Positions 51,067 through 59,047 of a stretch of DNA of 64,000 bases are shown here, one piece after another. This DNA is from Dethiosulfovibrio russensis. Its GTDB lineage: Bacteria > Synergistota > Synergistia > Synergistales > Dethiosulfovibrionaceae. The notes under the pieces are model-generated. The model saw only the letters and a list, made by a program, of their open reading frames with translations. It searched no databases and had not been told where the DNA came from. The position numbers and the translations under genes were made by a program. Within the stretch, counting starts at the first letter, position 1; every line of letters starts with the position of its first letter. The stretch is taken from assembly GCF_021568855.1 (NCBI RefSeq), contig NZ_JAKGUG010000001.1, positions 295,165 to 359,164 of the forward strand, written 5' to 3'.

Positions 51067-53025
51067 ATGACCGATTTATTCGGCCCAGATGGGCTTTTCT
51101 GCAACAACCTCTCCGGATTCGAATATCGTCCTCAACAGGAGAGGCTTTCTCAGGCGGTGTTGGGCCTGCTGGAGGGGAATTCCGGTCGAATTTTGGCCGC
51201 CGAAGCACCCCCAGGAGTGGGCAAGACCTTTGCCCTGTTGGCTCCGGCCATAACCTGGGGCAAGACTACGGGAAACACGGTTTTAGTGTTGACCTCCAGT
51301 ATAACCCTTCAGGAACAGCTGATAAACAAGGACCTTCCGACCCTTTCGAAGGTGCTGGGAGTGGAGTTTTCCTTCGGTTTGCTGAAGGGGAGGGGCAACT
51401 ACGCCTGCATGAGAAAGGCGTCGGAGCTCGGGGACGAGGGGTTGCTTTCCTTCAACGACAAGGGGGAGGCTTCCGGTGTGATACTGGAGTGGCTGGCTCT
51501 GACCGAGGAAGGGGATCTGTCCGAGGTACCTCTGCCGCCGGGGCATCCCGCGGTGGAGCGGATAGCCGGCAGTTTTCGAGGATGTCTGGGGGCCCGGTGC
51601 CCCTACAGGGATCGATGTTTCGTCCAGAAGGCCCTTCGGAACGCTTCGAAATGGACCGTGGTGGTAGCCAACTATCATCTTTATTTCTCCTACGCTTTCG
51701 GAAGAGGAGGCGCTTTCCCGGTTCCGGCCCGTCTGGTGCTCTGCGACGAGGCCCACAGGATGCCGGAGGCGGCGTCCTCGGTCTCGGCCGTAAGCACCAG
51801 GATGGACGACTGGATCAGACATCTCAGGAGGGTGCCGTCTCCCGGCTTGAACGAACTGGGAGCGAAGACGGTGGGCTACGATCAGCAGAAGACGCTGGAC
51901 GATGTGAAGTCCTTGAATCGGGCGGTAAGGCTGTTTTTCGAGAGGCTCGATTCCTCAGGGATAAAAAACGGCCTTTTCATCGAGCCTCCGGAGGAGTTGG
52001 TCAGGGAGGGACTCGACGTCCTGGACCTGGCGGCTCCCATTGTAGCAACCGGTCGTCGTTTTTCCTCCTATCTGGATGATCTGGGGCCCTCCGGCGAGGA
52101 GATGGCTAGGGATGGAGCGGAGTATCTAGCCTGGGTACAGGTACTGGACGAGATGGGACAGGCCTTTCGGTGGTGTCTGGACGTTTCGGACTATCCCGAT
52201 TGGACTTACTGGAAGGAGGACGGCGTCCTGGCGAGTGCTCCGAGCAGGTGTGGCGATATCCTGCCCGGGGCTTTCGGAGGGGACGATCCTCCCTATATGG
52301 TGGCTGTTTCCGCCACCATGGCTGTGGACGGGCGTTTCGACTATTGGAGCAGGGAGACCGGCCTCGATCCGGACGACACTTTGCTGCTGGACTCTCCCTT
52401 TCCCCTGTCGGAGCAGATGGAGCTTTTGGTGGTCGATCTGGGAATAGCCGTGACTGACGGAAGATACGACGATCGGGTATGCAGGGTGGTCCGAAAACTA
52501 TGCAAGGAGAACGGAGGGGCCTCCCTGGTGCTCTTGAGCTCCACCAGGTTGCTAAAGAGAGTGGGTGGCTACCTCAGACGTTGCAGTGAAGACGGCTACA
52601 CAGTATTGATCCAGGGAGACCTTCCCAAGGTGGAGCTTTTACGTCGTTTTCGGGAGGACGAAAGCTCCGTCCTGGTGGGCACGGTTTCGTTCCGAGAGGG
52701 TGTGGACGTCCCGGGAGATTCTTTAACCCAGGTGATAATCGACCGTATTCCCTTTCCCCATCCGGACGATCCGATCCAGAGGGCGAGACGGGATCTGGAG
52801 GGGCCCTCCAGCTTCATAAAATCGGTTCTTCCCAACGCTAAAATGCATCTCAGACAGGCGGTGGGACGGTTGATACGTTCCTACGGAGATAAAGGGAGGG
52901 TTGCCGTTTTGGACGGAAGGCTCGTGTCTAGAAAAAATTGGAGGGTATTGGACAGCCTTCCGGAAGTGCCGATAAGAAAGATAAGAGTGGTCGACAGAGC
53001 TGTTGATCCCACCGGTGGAGTGTGA
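51067..53025 (+). CDS. dinG: DinG/XPD-type ATP-dependent DNA helicase with Fe-S cluster
   Basis: This is a superfamily 2 5'-3' DNA helicase. The 652 residues have Walker A APPGVGKT at 47-54 and four cysteines C114, C173, C178 and C184, spaced as in the XPD/DinG [4Fe-4S] domain. The DEAH box is at 227-230 (VLCDEAHRM), motif III is VSATMAVDGRF, and GRLIRSYGDKGRVAVLDGR is motif VI. There is no exonuclease domain as in some Firmicute DinG. Cellular substrates could be R-loops or stalled forks. It is divergent from rpsT. Confidence 0.9.
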   Translation: MTDLFGPDGLFCNNLSGFEYRPQQERLSQAVLGLLEGNSGRILAAEAPPGVGKTFALLAPAITWGKTTGNTVLVLTSSITLQEQLINKDLPTLSKVLGVEFSFGLLKGRGNYACMRKASELGDEGLLSFNDKGEASGVILEWLALTEEGDLSEVPLPPGHPAVERIAGSFRGCLGARCPYRDRCFVQKALRNASKWTVVVANYHLYFSYAFGRGGAFPVPARLVLCDEAHRMPEAASSVSAVSTRMDDWIRHLRRVPSPGLNELGAKTVGYDQQKTLDDVKSLNRAVRLFFERLDSSGIKNGLFIEPPEELVREGLDVLDLAAPIVATGRRFSSYLDDLGPSGEEMARDGAEYLAWVQVLDEMGQAFRWCLDVSDYPDWTYWKEDGVLASAPSRCGDILPGAFGGDDPPYMVAVSATMAVDGRFDYWSRETGLDPDDTLLLDSPFPLSEQMELLVVDLGIAVTDGRYDDRVCRVVRKLCKENGGASLVLLSSTRLLKRVGGYLRRCSEDGYTVLIQGDLPKVELLRRFREDESSVLVGTVSFREGVDVPGDSLTQVIIDRIPFPHPDDPIQRARRDLEGPSSFIKSVLPNAKMHLRQAVGRLIRSYGDKGRVAVLDGRLVSRKNWRVLDSLPEVPIRKIRVVDRAVDPTGGV

Positions 53026-53031
53026 TATATT
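53003..53031 (+). promoter_or_regulatory. Promoter for rpmH-rnpA
   Basis: TTGATC (53003-53008), a 17-base spacer, TATATT (53026-53031), with TG at 53021-53024 nearby. It lies at the very end of the helicase gene, about 63 bases before rpmH. It is a good sigma-70 match for a ribosomal protein gene. Confidence 0.6.
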
Positions 53032-53093
53032 GTCCAGGCTGGTTTTGATTCTATAGGGATTTTTGTCTTCACTAGATGGCAGGAGGTGTAACC

Positions 53094-53228
53094 ATGAAGC
53101 AGACGTTTCAGCCCCACAACAGACCTAGAAAGAGAAAGATGGGTTTTCTCGCCCGTTCCAGCTCCCCCAGCGGCCGCAGGATCCTCGCTAACCGTCGCGC
53201 CAAAGGTCGGAAGCGCTTGGCCGTTTAA
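53094..53228 (+). CDS. rpmH: 50S ribosomal protein L34
   Basis: L34 has 44 residues here, the usual size, beginning [20 protein letters not shown] and ending [26 protein letters not shown] precedes the ATG. It starts the conserved rpmH-rnpA-yidD-yidC-jag cluster. dnaA, which often lies upstream near the origin, is not in this position; a helicase gene is there instead. Confidence 0.97.
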   Translation: MKQTFQPHNRPRKRKMGFLARSSSPSGRRILANRRAKGRKRLAV

Positions 53229-53238
53229 CACCGGGGCC

Positions 53239-53610
53239 TTGGAGTTCAAGTATCCACCCTCGTTAAGGTTGAAGAGGGGATGGGAGTTTGACGCTGTTTT
53301 CCGCACCGGCAGTCGGCATAAAGGCGCGCTGGTGCGGTTGTTGTTTATCGAGGCCCCCGACGGAAAGACCCGCTTCGGAGTCGTTGTGGGCAAAAAACAG
53401 GGTAATGCCTGTGTCCGCAGTCGAGGGAGACGGGTGCTTCGGGAGGCGGCCCGCAGGCTGGCTCCCTGGGTTCGTCCGGGTTATTGGTTCGTGTTTAGCC
53501 TGTCCTACAAAGGGCTCGACGGCAACGCCAGAGACGTTTACGTAGATGTGTCCCGTCTGATGGAGCGCAAGGGTTTTTTGTCCTCCGACTGGCCCGGAAT
53601 ATCGTGGTGA
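53239..53610 (+). CDS. rnpA: Ribonuclease P protein component
   Basis: RnpA is the protein cofactor of RNase P, which matures tRNA 5' ends. The 123 residues carry [20 protein letters not shown] and the RNR-type motif [20 protein letters not shown]. The start appears to be TTG (53239), 10 bases after rpmH. The C-terminus overlaps yidD by 7 bases. Confidence 0.93.
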   Translation: MEFKYPPSLRLKRGWEFDAVFRTGSRHKGALVRLLFIEAPDGKTRFGVVVGKKQGNACVRSRGRRVLREAARRLAPWVRPGYWFVFSLSYKGLDGNARDVYVDVSRLMERKGFLSSDWPGISW

Positions 53611-53858
53611 AAATCCCGGCTCGAATCGCCGTTTGTATCATAAGGGGATATCAGATATTCATATCCCCTTATCTAGGAAGGAATTGTCGGTTTTATCCTA
53701 CCTGCTCTCGATATGCTATGGAGTCCATAGAGCGTTTCGGCTTGATCAGGGGTGGTTGGCTGACTTTGTGTAGAATCGTTAAATGCGGTCCCTGGCATCC
53801 CGGGGGCTACGATCCGGTTCCAGAAAAAACAGATGGACCCGACTCAAGAGGAGAGTGA
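53604..53858 (+). CDS. yidD: Membrane protein insertion efficiency factor YidD
   Basis: YidD assists YidC-dependent membrane insertion. The 84 residues have the full signature: [33 protein letters not shown] and [14 protein letters not shown]. An N-terminal amphipathic helix attaches it to the membrane. Two adjacent GTG codons (53604, 53607) can start it. It overlaps rnpA by 7 bases. Confidence 0.95.
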   Translation: MVKIPARIAVCIIRGYQIFISPYLGRNCRFYPTCSRYAMESIERFGLIRGGWLTLCRIVKCGPWHPGGYDPVPEKTDGPDSRGE

Positions 53859-53863
53859 AAGTC

Positions 53864-54643
53864 TTGTGGGAAGCAGCTAGTAACGCTATGTATGGTCTCC
53901 TTTCGACCATCCACAATTTCGTAGGTTCTTGGGGCCTTGCGGTTATAGTTCTGACTTTGTTGGTGAGGTTGCTACTTCATCCTCTGAACCACAAACAGCT
54001 GGTCAGTATGCAGAAGATGCAGAAGCTTCAACCTCGGATCAAAATGCTTCAGGAAAAGTACAAGGACGACAAAGAGGGACTCAGCAGGGAGACCATGGCC
54101 CTCTACAAGGAGAACAAGGTTAACCCTGCGGCGGGGTGTCTCCCCCTTCTGGTGCAGTTGCCCATACTGATCCTTCTCTTCAGGGTCCTTATGAACTCCG
54201 ATTTCGGAGGGGCCAGTTTCCTAGGCATCACTCTTGAAGGGTCCGTTCTTACCACCATGGCGGATGCTCTCGGGGTCGTGGCCGTCGAGGGCACCAACAT
54301 CGGCTTTATGACTGTGGTCAAGGCCATAATGGCCAACCCAGCCGGACTGGCCTCTTTCGGTCTGTACGGACCCAACCTTCTCCTTCTCGGCCTGATCATA
54401 TTCGTGACCTGGTATCAGCAGAGGATGTCTTCGACAGGAAATCCTCAGATGGCTATGATGAACTGGTTTATGCCGATCTTCATGGGTTTCATCTGCCTCA
54501 GCCTTCCCGGAGGAGTCATGCTTTACTGGGGGGCCTCGTCTTTCATAGGAGTGGGACAGCAGTGGTGGGTCCTTCACAAGACCTCTCAGGAAGGAAAACC
54601 CACCCTATACAAGGATAACCCGATGAAGTCCAAGGAGGATTAG
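53864..54643 (+). CDS. yidC: Membrane protein insertase YidC (short form)
   Basis: YidC inserts and folds inner-membrane proteins. The 259 residues have the core five-helix domain. The conserved Arg is in TLLVRLLLHPLNHKQLVSMQ, followed by the cytoplasmic hairpin KMLQEKYKDDKEGLSRETMA and then GCLPLLVQLPILILLFRVL. The large periplasmic P1 domain of E. coli YidC is absent, as in Gram-positives, although the organism appears diderm. Start: a GTG at 53855 overlaps the yidD stop but has no spacing from the SD; a TTG at 53864, 10 bases after GAGGAG, is preferred. Confidence 0.93.
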   Translation: MWEAASNAMYGLLSTIHNFVGSWGLAVIVLTLLVRLLLHPLNHKQLVSMQKMQKLQPRIKMLQEKYKDDKEGLSRETMALYKENKVNPAAGCLPLLVQLPILILLFRVLMNSDFGGASFLGITLEGSVLTTMADALGVVAVEGTNIGFMTVVKAIMANPAGLASFGLYGPNLLLLGLIIFVTWYQQRMSSTGNPQMAMMNWFMPIFMGFICLSLPGGVMLYWGASSFIGVGQQWWVLHKTSQEGKPTLYKDNPMKSKED

Positions 54644-54668
54644 TTTTCCTCGAAGGGAGGAATAAAGG

Positions 54669-55403
54669 GTGACCGAAGACTACAGAATAGTTCTGGACGT
54701 CAAGTCCGAGGAAGAAGCGATCGCACAGGCATCGGATATCTGGGAAGTCGATGCCGACAGATTGATAGTGAAGGTTTTGGACGAGGAGAAGGCTTTTTTC
54801 GGCCTTTTTGGAAGAAAACTGAGGGTCGAGGTTCGAATGGAGGACGACGATCCTGAGGTTTCCGAGGCTGATATCGACGAAAGTTCTCCGACGGAGGACG
54901 AGGAGATCTCCCCCGTAAAGGAGGATCCGGCTTCATGTGGGCCGAGCTCTAAAGAGGAGGTCGTTCGAAAGCTGATCTCCCTGATGGATCTCGATATCCA
55001 GGTCGACGTCAACGATCGCGACAGAATAAACCTCTCCGGTCCGGACGCCGGTATCGCTATAGGCAAATACGGCGATACGATAAAGTCCATGGAATATCTG
55101 GCCAACCTCATGGTGCGTCAGAGCTCGGGAGGTTCTAGGGTCAGGCTGGACAGCGACGGATACAGGGAACGAAGGGAGTCCTCTCTCAGCAGATTGGCCA
55201 ACTCCGCCGCCAAGGATGCTCTCAGAAGCGGACGCACCGTATATCTGGATCCCATGACCAGTTGGGAGAGAAGGATCGTTCACATCGCCCTCAAGGACAG
55301 AAAAGACGTCGAGACCCACTCGGTAGGTGTCGACCCCGATCGTAAGGTCGCCATCCGCCTCACTCAGCAGGGTAGGAAAAGGCGAACCTCCGGGAGACGT
55401 TGA
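54669..55403 (+). CDS. jag: RNA-binding protein Jag/KhpB
   Basis: KhpB (Jag) pairs with KhpA and binds small and messenger RNAs, affecting cell division. The 244 residues show a Jag-N domain (AIAQASDIWEVDADRLIVKV, then FFGLFGRKLRVEVRM) and an acidic linker. A KH domain follows with GIAIGKYGDTIKSMEYLANL, and then an R3H domain (ERRIVHIALKDRKDVETHSV). The start is GTG with GAAGGGAGG upstream. It follows yidC, the conserved pairing, and its stop overlaps lgt by one base. Confidence 0.93.
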   Translation: MTEDYRIVLDVKSEEEAIAQASDIWEVDADRLIVKVLDEEKAFFGLFGRKLRVEVRMEDDDPEVSEADIDESSPTEDEEISPVKEDPASCGPSSKEEVVRKLISLMDLDIQVDVNDRDRINLSGPDAGIAIGKYGDTIKSMEYLANLMVRQSSGGSRVRLDSDGYRERRESSLSRLANSAAKDALRSGRTVYLDPMTSWERRIVHIALKDRKDVETHSVGVDPDRKVAIRLTQQGRKRRTSGRR

Positions 55404-56179
55404 TGCATCCCGTCTTATTTTATATCGGTTCCGTGCCGGTCCACAGCTATTACGTGCTGTGGACCGCCGGTTTGTGGATAGCCCTCTTCTGGACCAGGTC
55501 CAGAGCGGAAAAACGTTATCTAGTCGATCCGGACGACCTTCATCACGTTCTTATATGGAGTTTTATCGCCATGCTTCTCGGAGCCAGGATAGGCGGGTAT
55601 TTCGATAACTGGTCGATCTATGCCCAGGATCCATCCAGGATATGGCGGATCTGGGAAGGAGGAATGTCCTCCATGCCTGCGGCTATTTCCTGCGGATTGG
55701 CGGGGATCTGGCTCTGTCGGCGTAAGGGGATAGAGGTTTGGCGTCTAGCCGAGGCCGCTAGCGTTCCCACAATGGCCTGTATCGCCGTAGGAAGGTGGGG
55801 ATGCTTCCTGAACGGGTGTTGCCACGGTGTTGCCACCACCTGCCCTCTGGCGGTCAAATTCCCCAGGCTTCCCCTTCCGGTTCACCCTACCCAGCTTTAC
55901 TATTCCTTCGGAGCACTGGCGATAGCCATGCTTCTGTGGTCTATCGAGGGACGGATAGGCGCAGGGGATAGAAAGACCCCTGTGGCGGTTCTGTGGCCCC
56001 TCTTGATGGTTCTCTACGGTGCCGAGCGTTTCTTTGTGGATATCCTCAGAGACGGGGACCGTATAATGGGTTTCAAGGTGGGGCAGGGCTTGGGTTTTTT
56101 GGTGGCTCTGGCCGGAATTCTCTGGCTTTCCAGATCGCTCTCCGTCGTGTATGTTCGTTCTCGAACTCAAAAAGGATAA
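55403..56179 (+). CDS. lgt: Prolipoprotein diacylglyceryl transferase
   Basis: Lgt transfers diacylglycerol to the lipobox Cys of prolipoproteins in the inner membrane. The 258 residues begin MHPVLFYIGSVPVHSYYVLW and have about seven hydrophobic segments. The signature is in GRWGCFLNGCCHGVATTCPL, followed by PVHPTQLYYSFGAL and RFFVDILRDGDR. The ATG at 55403 shares a base with the jag stop and has GGGAG 6 bases upstream. A strong terminator follows. Confidence 0.93.
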   Translation: MHPVLFYIGSVPVHSYYVLWTAGLWIALFWTRSRAEKRYLVDPDDLHHVLIWSFIAMLLGARIGGYFDNWSIYAQDPSRIWRIWEGGMSSMPAAISCGLAGIWLCRRKGIEVWRLAEAASVPTMACIAVGRWGCFLNGCCHGVATTCPLAVKFPRLPLPVHPTQLYYSFGALAIAMLLWSIEGRIGAGDRKTPVAVLWPLLMVLYGAERFFVDILRDGDRIMGFKVGQGLGFLVALAGILWLSRSLSVVYVRSRTQKG

Positions 56180-56214
56180 AAAACACCTCCGTGATGTCGC
56201 GGAGGTGTTTTTTT
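56178..56214 (+). terminator. Rho-independent terminator after lgt
   Basis: CACCTCCG (56184-56191) pairs with CGGAGGTG (56200-56207) around an 8-base loop. A runs on the left extend the pairing and seven T residues follow (56208-56214). It cleanly separates the rpmH-lgt block from the hydrogenase operon. Confidence 0.9.
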
Positions 56215-56223
56215 ATGCGAATC

Positions 56224-56282
56224 AATATTCAGTATATAGGGAATATTTGGCGTGCATTATTGAATATACTTTATACTGTATT
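56224..56282 (+). promoter_or_regulatory. AT-rich control region with dyads before the hydrogenase operon
   Basis: The 153 bases between the lgt terminator and the hydrogenase genes are unusually A+T-rich in their first half. ATTCAGTATA (56227-56236) and TATACTGTATT (56272-56282) form an imperfect inverted repeat with centres about 45 bases apart. GAATATT and TTGAATATAC lie between them. TATACT at 56272 could be a -10, with TTGGCG (56247-56252) as a poorly spaced -35. The pattern suggests regulated transcription, but no known regulator site is recognised. Confidence 0.4.
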
Positions 56283-56367
56283 TTGGAACGGGGCTTTCTT
56301 GAGATGCACGGTGAAAGGGAGTATTCTTAGATGGAGAAGTTTTTAACAATCTCAGAGGAGGGGGAAT

Positions 56368-56838
56368 ATGTCGCTCAACACGACAGAAGTCATCGCCAGA
56401 ACCAGTGAGATCGTGTCTCCCTGGAAATCGAAACACGGGGGGCTGATCCCCATCCTTCAGAGCATCCAGGGAGAGTTCGGTTATCTTCCCATGGAGGCCT
56501 TGAAGACGGTTTCCAAGGATCTAAAGATTCCGGAGGCGGAGATCTACGGAGTGGCCACTTTTTACGCTCAGTTTCATCTGAATCCGAGGGGACGCCATGT
56601 AGTGAGGGTCTGCCGAGGAACGGCATGCCACGTCAGAGGAAGCCAGAAGATCCTCGACATGGTGAAGGAGATAACCGGTATAAACGAGAACGAGACCACC
56701 AAGGACCTGCGTTTCACCATCGAGCCGGTGGCCTGTCTCGGGGCCTGCGGTCTGGCGCCGGTCATGATGGTCGACGATCAGACCTTCGGACGTCTGGAAC
56801 CCGGCAAGGTGCGGGAAATTCTGGAGAAGTTTGAGTAG
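56368..56838 (+). CDS. hydC: NADH-oxidoreductase [2Fe-2S] subunit NuoE/HydC-like
   Basis: This is the small diaphorase subunit that carries a [2Fe-2S] cluster in a thioredoxin-like fold. The 156 residues have four ligands, C82 and C87 (VCRGTACHVRG) and C123 and C127 (ACLGACGLAP). The N-terminal part (LIPILQSIQGEFGYLP, YGVATFYAQFHLNP) is standard for NuoE/HndA/HydC. AGAGGAGGGGG precedes the ATG. It is the first gene of the hydrogenase operon. Confidence 0.93.
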   Translation: MSLNTTEVIARTSEIVSPWKSKHGGLIPILQSIQGEFGYLPMEALKTVSKDLKIPEAEIYGVATFYAQFHLNPRGRHVVRVCRGTACHVRGSQKILDMVKEITGINENETTKDLRFTIEPVACLGACGLAPVMMVDDQTFGRLEPGKVREILEKFE

Positions 56839-56856
56839 CCTGAGAGGTGGGGGAAT

Positions 56857-57231
56857 ATGGCTAAGATCAAAAGCCTGGACGAGTTGCGCAGGATAAAGAC
56901 GTCTGCCTCGGATCTGACCGCTGCGAGATCCAGCAATGCCGTGAAGGTCATAGTAGGGATGGGGACCTGCGGTATCGCCGCTGGCGCCAGAGAGGTTATG
57001 GACGCCGTTCTAAAAGAGATAGAGAAAAGAGGGCTTAAGGAGGTATCGGTGCAGACAACCGGCTGTATCGGTATGTGCCAGGAGGAGCCTCTTTTGGACG
57101 TGATTTATCCCAACAAAGGGAGAATCACCTACGGCAGAGTGACCCCGGAGGACGTCCCCAGGATAGTGTCGGAGCACGTCGTAAACGGTCGTATCGTCGA
57201 GGACCTGGTAATCGCCAGGGTCGACGACTAA
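56857..57231 (+). CDS. hndB: Thioredoxin-like [2Fe-2S] ferredoxin, HndB type
   Basis: The 124 residues contain VIVGMGTCGIAAGAREVMDA and VQTTGCIGMCQEEPLLDVIY, with C38, C70 and C74. This is the pattern of the small ferredoxin-like HndB subunit of NADP-reducing hydrogenases; one canonical NuoE cysteine is replaced, as in the family. It probably passes electrons near the diaphorase module. It lies between the NuoE- and NuoF-like genes, as hndB does in Fe-only Hnd operons. Confidence 0.88.
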   Translation: MAKIKSLDELRRIKTSASDLTAARSSNAVKVIVGMGTCGIAAGAREVMDAVLKEIEKRGLKEVSVQTTGCIGMCQEEPLLDVIYPNKGRITYGRVTPEDVPRIVSEHVVNGRIVEDLVIARVDD

Positions 57232-57243
57232 CGGAGGGCCGTC

Positions 57244-59028
57244 ATGTATAGAGCTCACGTTCTCGTATGCGGCGGTACAGGCTGTACGTCCAGCGGATCC
57301 CACGGGGTTATGGACGGTCTTAAATCCGAGCTGAGAAAGCAGAATCTCGACGACGAGATTCTGGTGGTTCAGACCGGATGTCACGGTATGTGCGAGATGG
57401 GTCCTATCGTGGTCGTATATCCCGAGGGGACCTTCTACTGCAGGGTGTCCAAGGACGATGTTCCCGAGTTGGTAGAGGAGCATCTTCTCAAGGGAAGGAC
57501 CGTCGACCGTCTTCTCTACACAGGAGAGGGCGACGTTCATGTTCCCCACTATAGCGAGATCCCCTTCTACTCCAAGCAGGAAAGGGTAGCCCTGGGCAAC
57601 TGTGGCTATATCGACGCCGACAAGATAGAGGAATACATAGCCAGGGACGGTTACGAGGCCCTGGGCAAGGTCCTGACCTCAATGACCCCCGAGGATGTCG
57701 TGGAGGATATGAAGACCTCCGGTCTCAGAGGCAGAGGCGGCGGAGGATTCCCCACCGGTCTCAAGTGGAGTTTCTGCGCGAAATCGCCGGGTCCGAAGAA
57801 ATACGTTATCTGCAACGCCGACGAGGGCGACCCCGGTGCCTTCATGGATAGATCCATACTCGAGGGCGACCCCCACTCCATCATCGAGGGCATGATGATA
57901 GGCGCCTATGCCATGGGAGCCGACGAGGGATATATCTACTGTCGTGCCGAGTATCCTCTGGCGATAAAACGTCTGAAGAGGGCCATAGATCAGGCGGAGG
58001 AGTACGGTCTTCTCGGAGAGAACGTTCTGGGAACCGATTTCTCCTTCTCTCTCCACGTGAAGGAAGGTGCGGGAGCCTTCGTCTGCGGTGAGGAGACGGC
58101 CCTGATGGGATCGATAGAGGGTAGGAGAGGCATGCCGAGACCTAGGCCTCCTTTCCCGGCGGTAAGCGGTCTCTGGGGTAAGCCTACCAACATAAACAAC
58201 GTCGAAACCTGGGCCAACGTGCCGTCCATCATCCGCAGAGGTGGAGCCTGGTTCGCCTCTATGGGGACGGAGAAGTCAAAGGGAACCAAGGTTTTCGCCC
58301 TGACCGGAAAGGTCAAGCATACCGGTCTCGTAGAGGTGCCCATGGGGATAACTCTTCGGGAGATTATCTTCGACATAGGCGGAGGGATCCTCGGGGATAA
58401 GAAGTTCAAGGCGGTCCAGATAGGCGGCCCCTCCGGAGGATGTCTTACCGAAGAGCATCTGGATCTTCCCGTCAGCTACGAGGATCTGGCCAAGGCCGGA
58501 GCTATAATGGGATCGGGCGGGATGGTCGTCATGGACGAGGACAACTGCATGGTCGATGTCGCCAAGTTCTTCCTGGAGTTCACCCAGAGGGAGTCCTGCG
58601 GAAAATGCGTTCCCTGTCGAGAGGGAACCAAGCAGATGCTCCTGCTTCTCAAGAAGATCTGCGACGGTGAAGGGACCATGGAGGACCTTGTTCAGCTCGA
58701 GGAACTGGCCCATATGGTCAAGGATATGTCGCTGTGTGGGCTTGGACAGACCGCTCCGAACCCGGTTTTGACGACTTTGCGTTACTTCCGTCACGAGTAC
58801 GAGGCCCATATAAAGGATAGAAGCTGTCCTGCCGGGGCCTGTCAGGCTCTCATTCGCTACAGGATAGATCAGGATAAGTGTAAGAAGTGTGGTCTTTGCG
58901 CCAAAAACTGTCCGGTCAACTGTATAGACGGAGATCGGAAGACCCAGTTCGTCATAGACGAGGATGCTTGCGTCCGTTGCGGTACCTGTTACGACAAGTG
59001 CCCCTTCGACGCGATCCTCAAGCTCTAG
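57244..59028 (+). CDS. hydB: NADH-binding FMN/Fe-S diaphorase subunit, NuoF/HydB/HndC-like
   Basis: This exchanges electrons with NAD through FMN. The 594 residues show, in order, an N-terminal thioredoxin-like [2Fe-2S] domain (C9, C14, C46, C50) and the NADH/FMN core. The core has LRGRGGGGFPTGLKW at 161-175, NADEGDPGAF at 191-200 and GAGAFVCGEETALMGSIEG. A [4Fe-4S] site follows (C452, C455, C458, C498), then two C-terminal ferredoxin clusters (C546-C556 and C576-C586). The extra ferredoxin tail is found in electron-bifurcating HydB/HndC and is missing from complex I NuoF. Confidence 0.94.
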   Translation: MYRAHVLVCGGTGCTSSGSHGVMDGLKSELRKQNLDDEILVVQTGCHGMCEMGPIVVVYPEGTFYCRVSKDDVPELVEEHLLKGRTVDRLLYTGEGDVHVPHYSEIPFYSKQERVALGNCGYIDADKIEEYIARDGYEALGKVLTSMTPEDVVEDMKTSGLRGRGGGGFPTGLKWSFCAKSPGPKKYVICNADEGDPGAFMDRSILEGDPHSIIEGMMIGAYAMGADEGYIYCRAEYPLAIKRLKRAIDQAEEYGLLGENVLGTDFSFSLHVKEGAGAFVCGEETALMGSIEGRRGMPRPRPPFPAVSGLWGKPTNINNVETWANVPSIIRRGGAWFASMGTEKSKGTKVFALTGKVKHTGLVEVPMGITLREIIFDIGGGILGDKKFKAVQIGGPSGGCLTEEHLDLPVSYEDLAKAGAIMGSGGMVVMDEDNCMVDVAKFFLEFTQRESCGKCVPCREGTKQMLLLLKKICDGEGTMEDLVQLEELAHMVKDMSLCGLGQTAPNPVLTTLRYFRHEYEAHIKDRSCPAGACQALIRYRIDQDKCKKCGLCAKNCPVNCIDGDRKTQFVIDEDACVRCGTCYDKCPFDAILKL

Positions 59029-59047
59029 TCCCGGGAGGTTCGAACAG

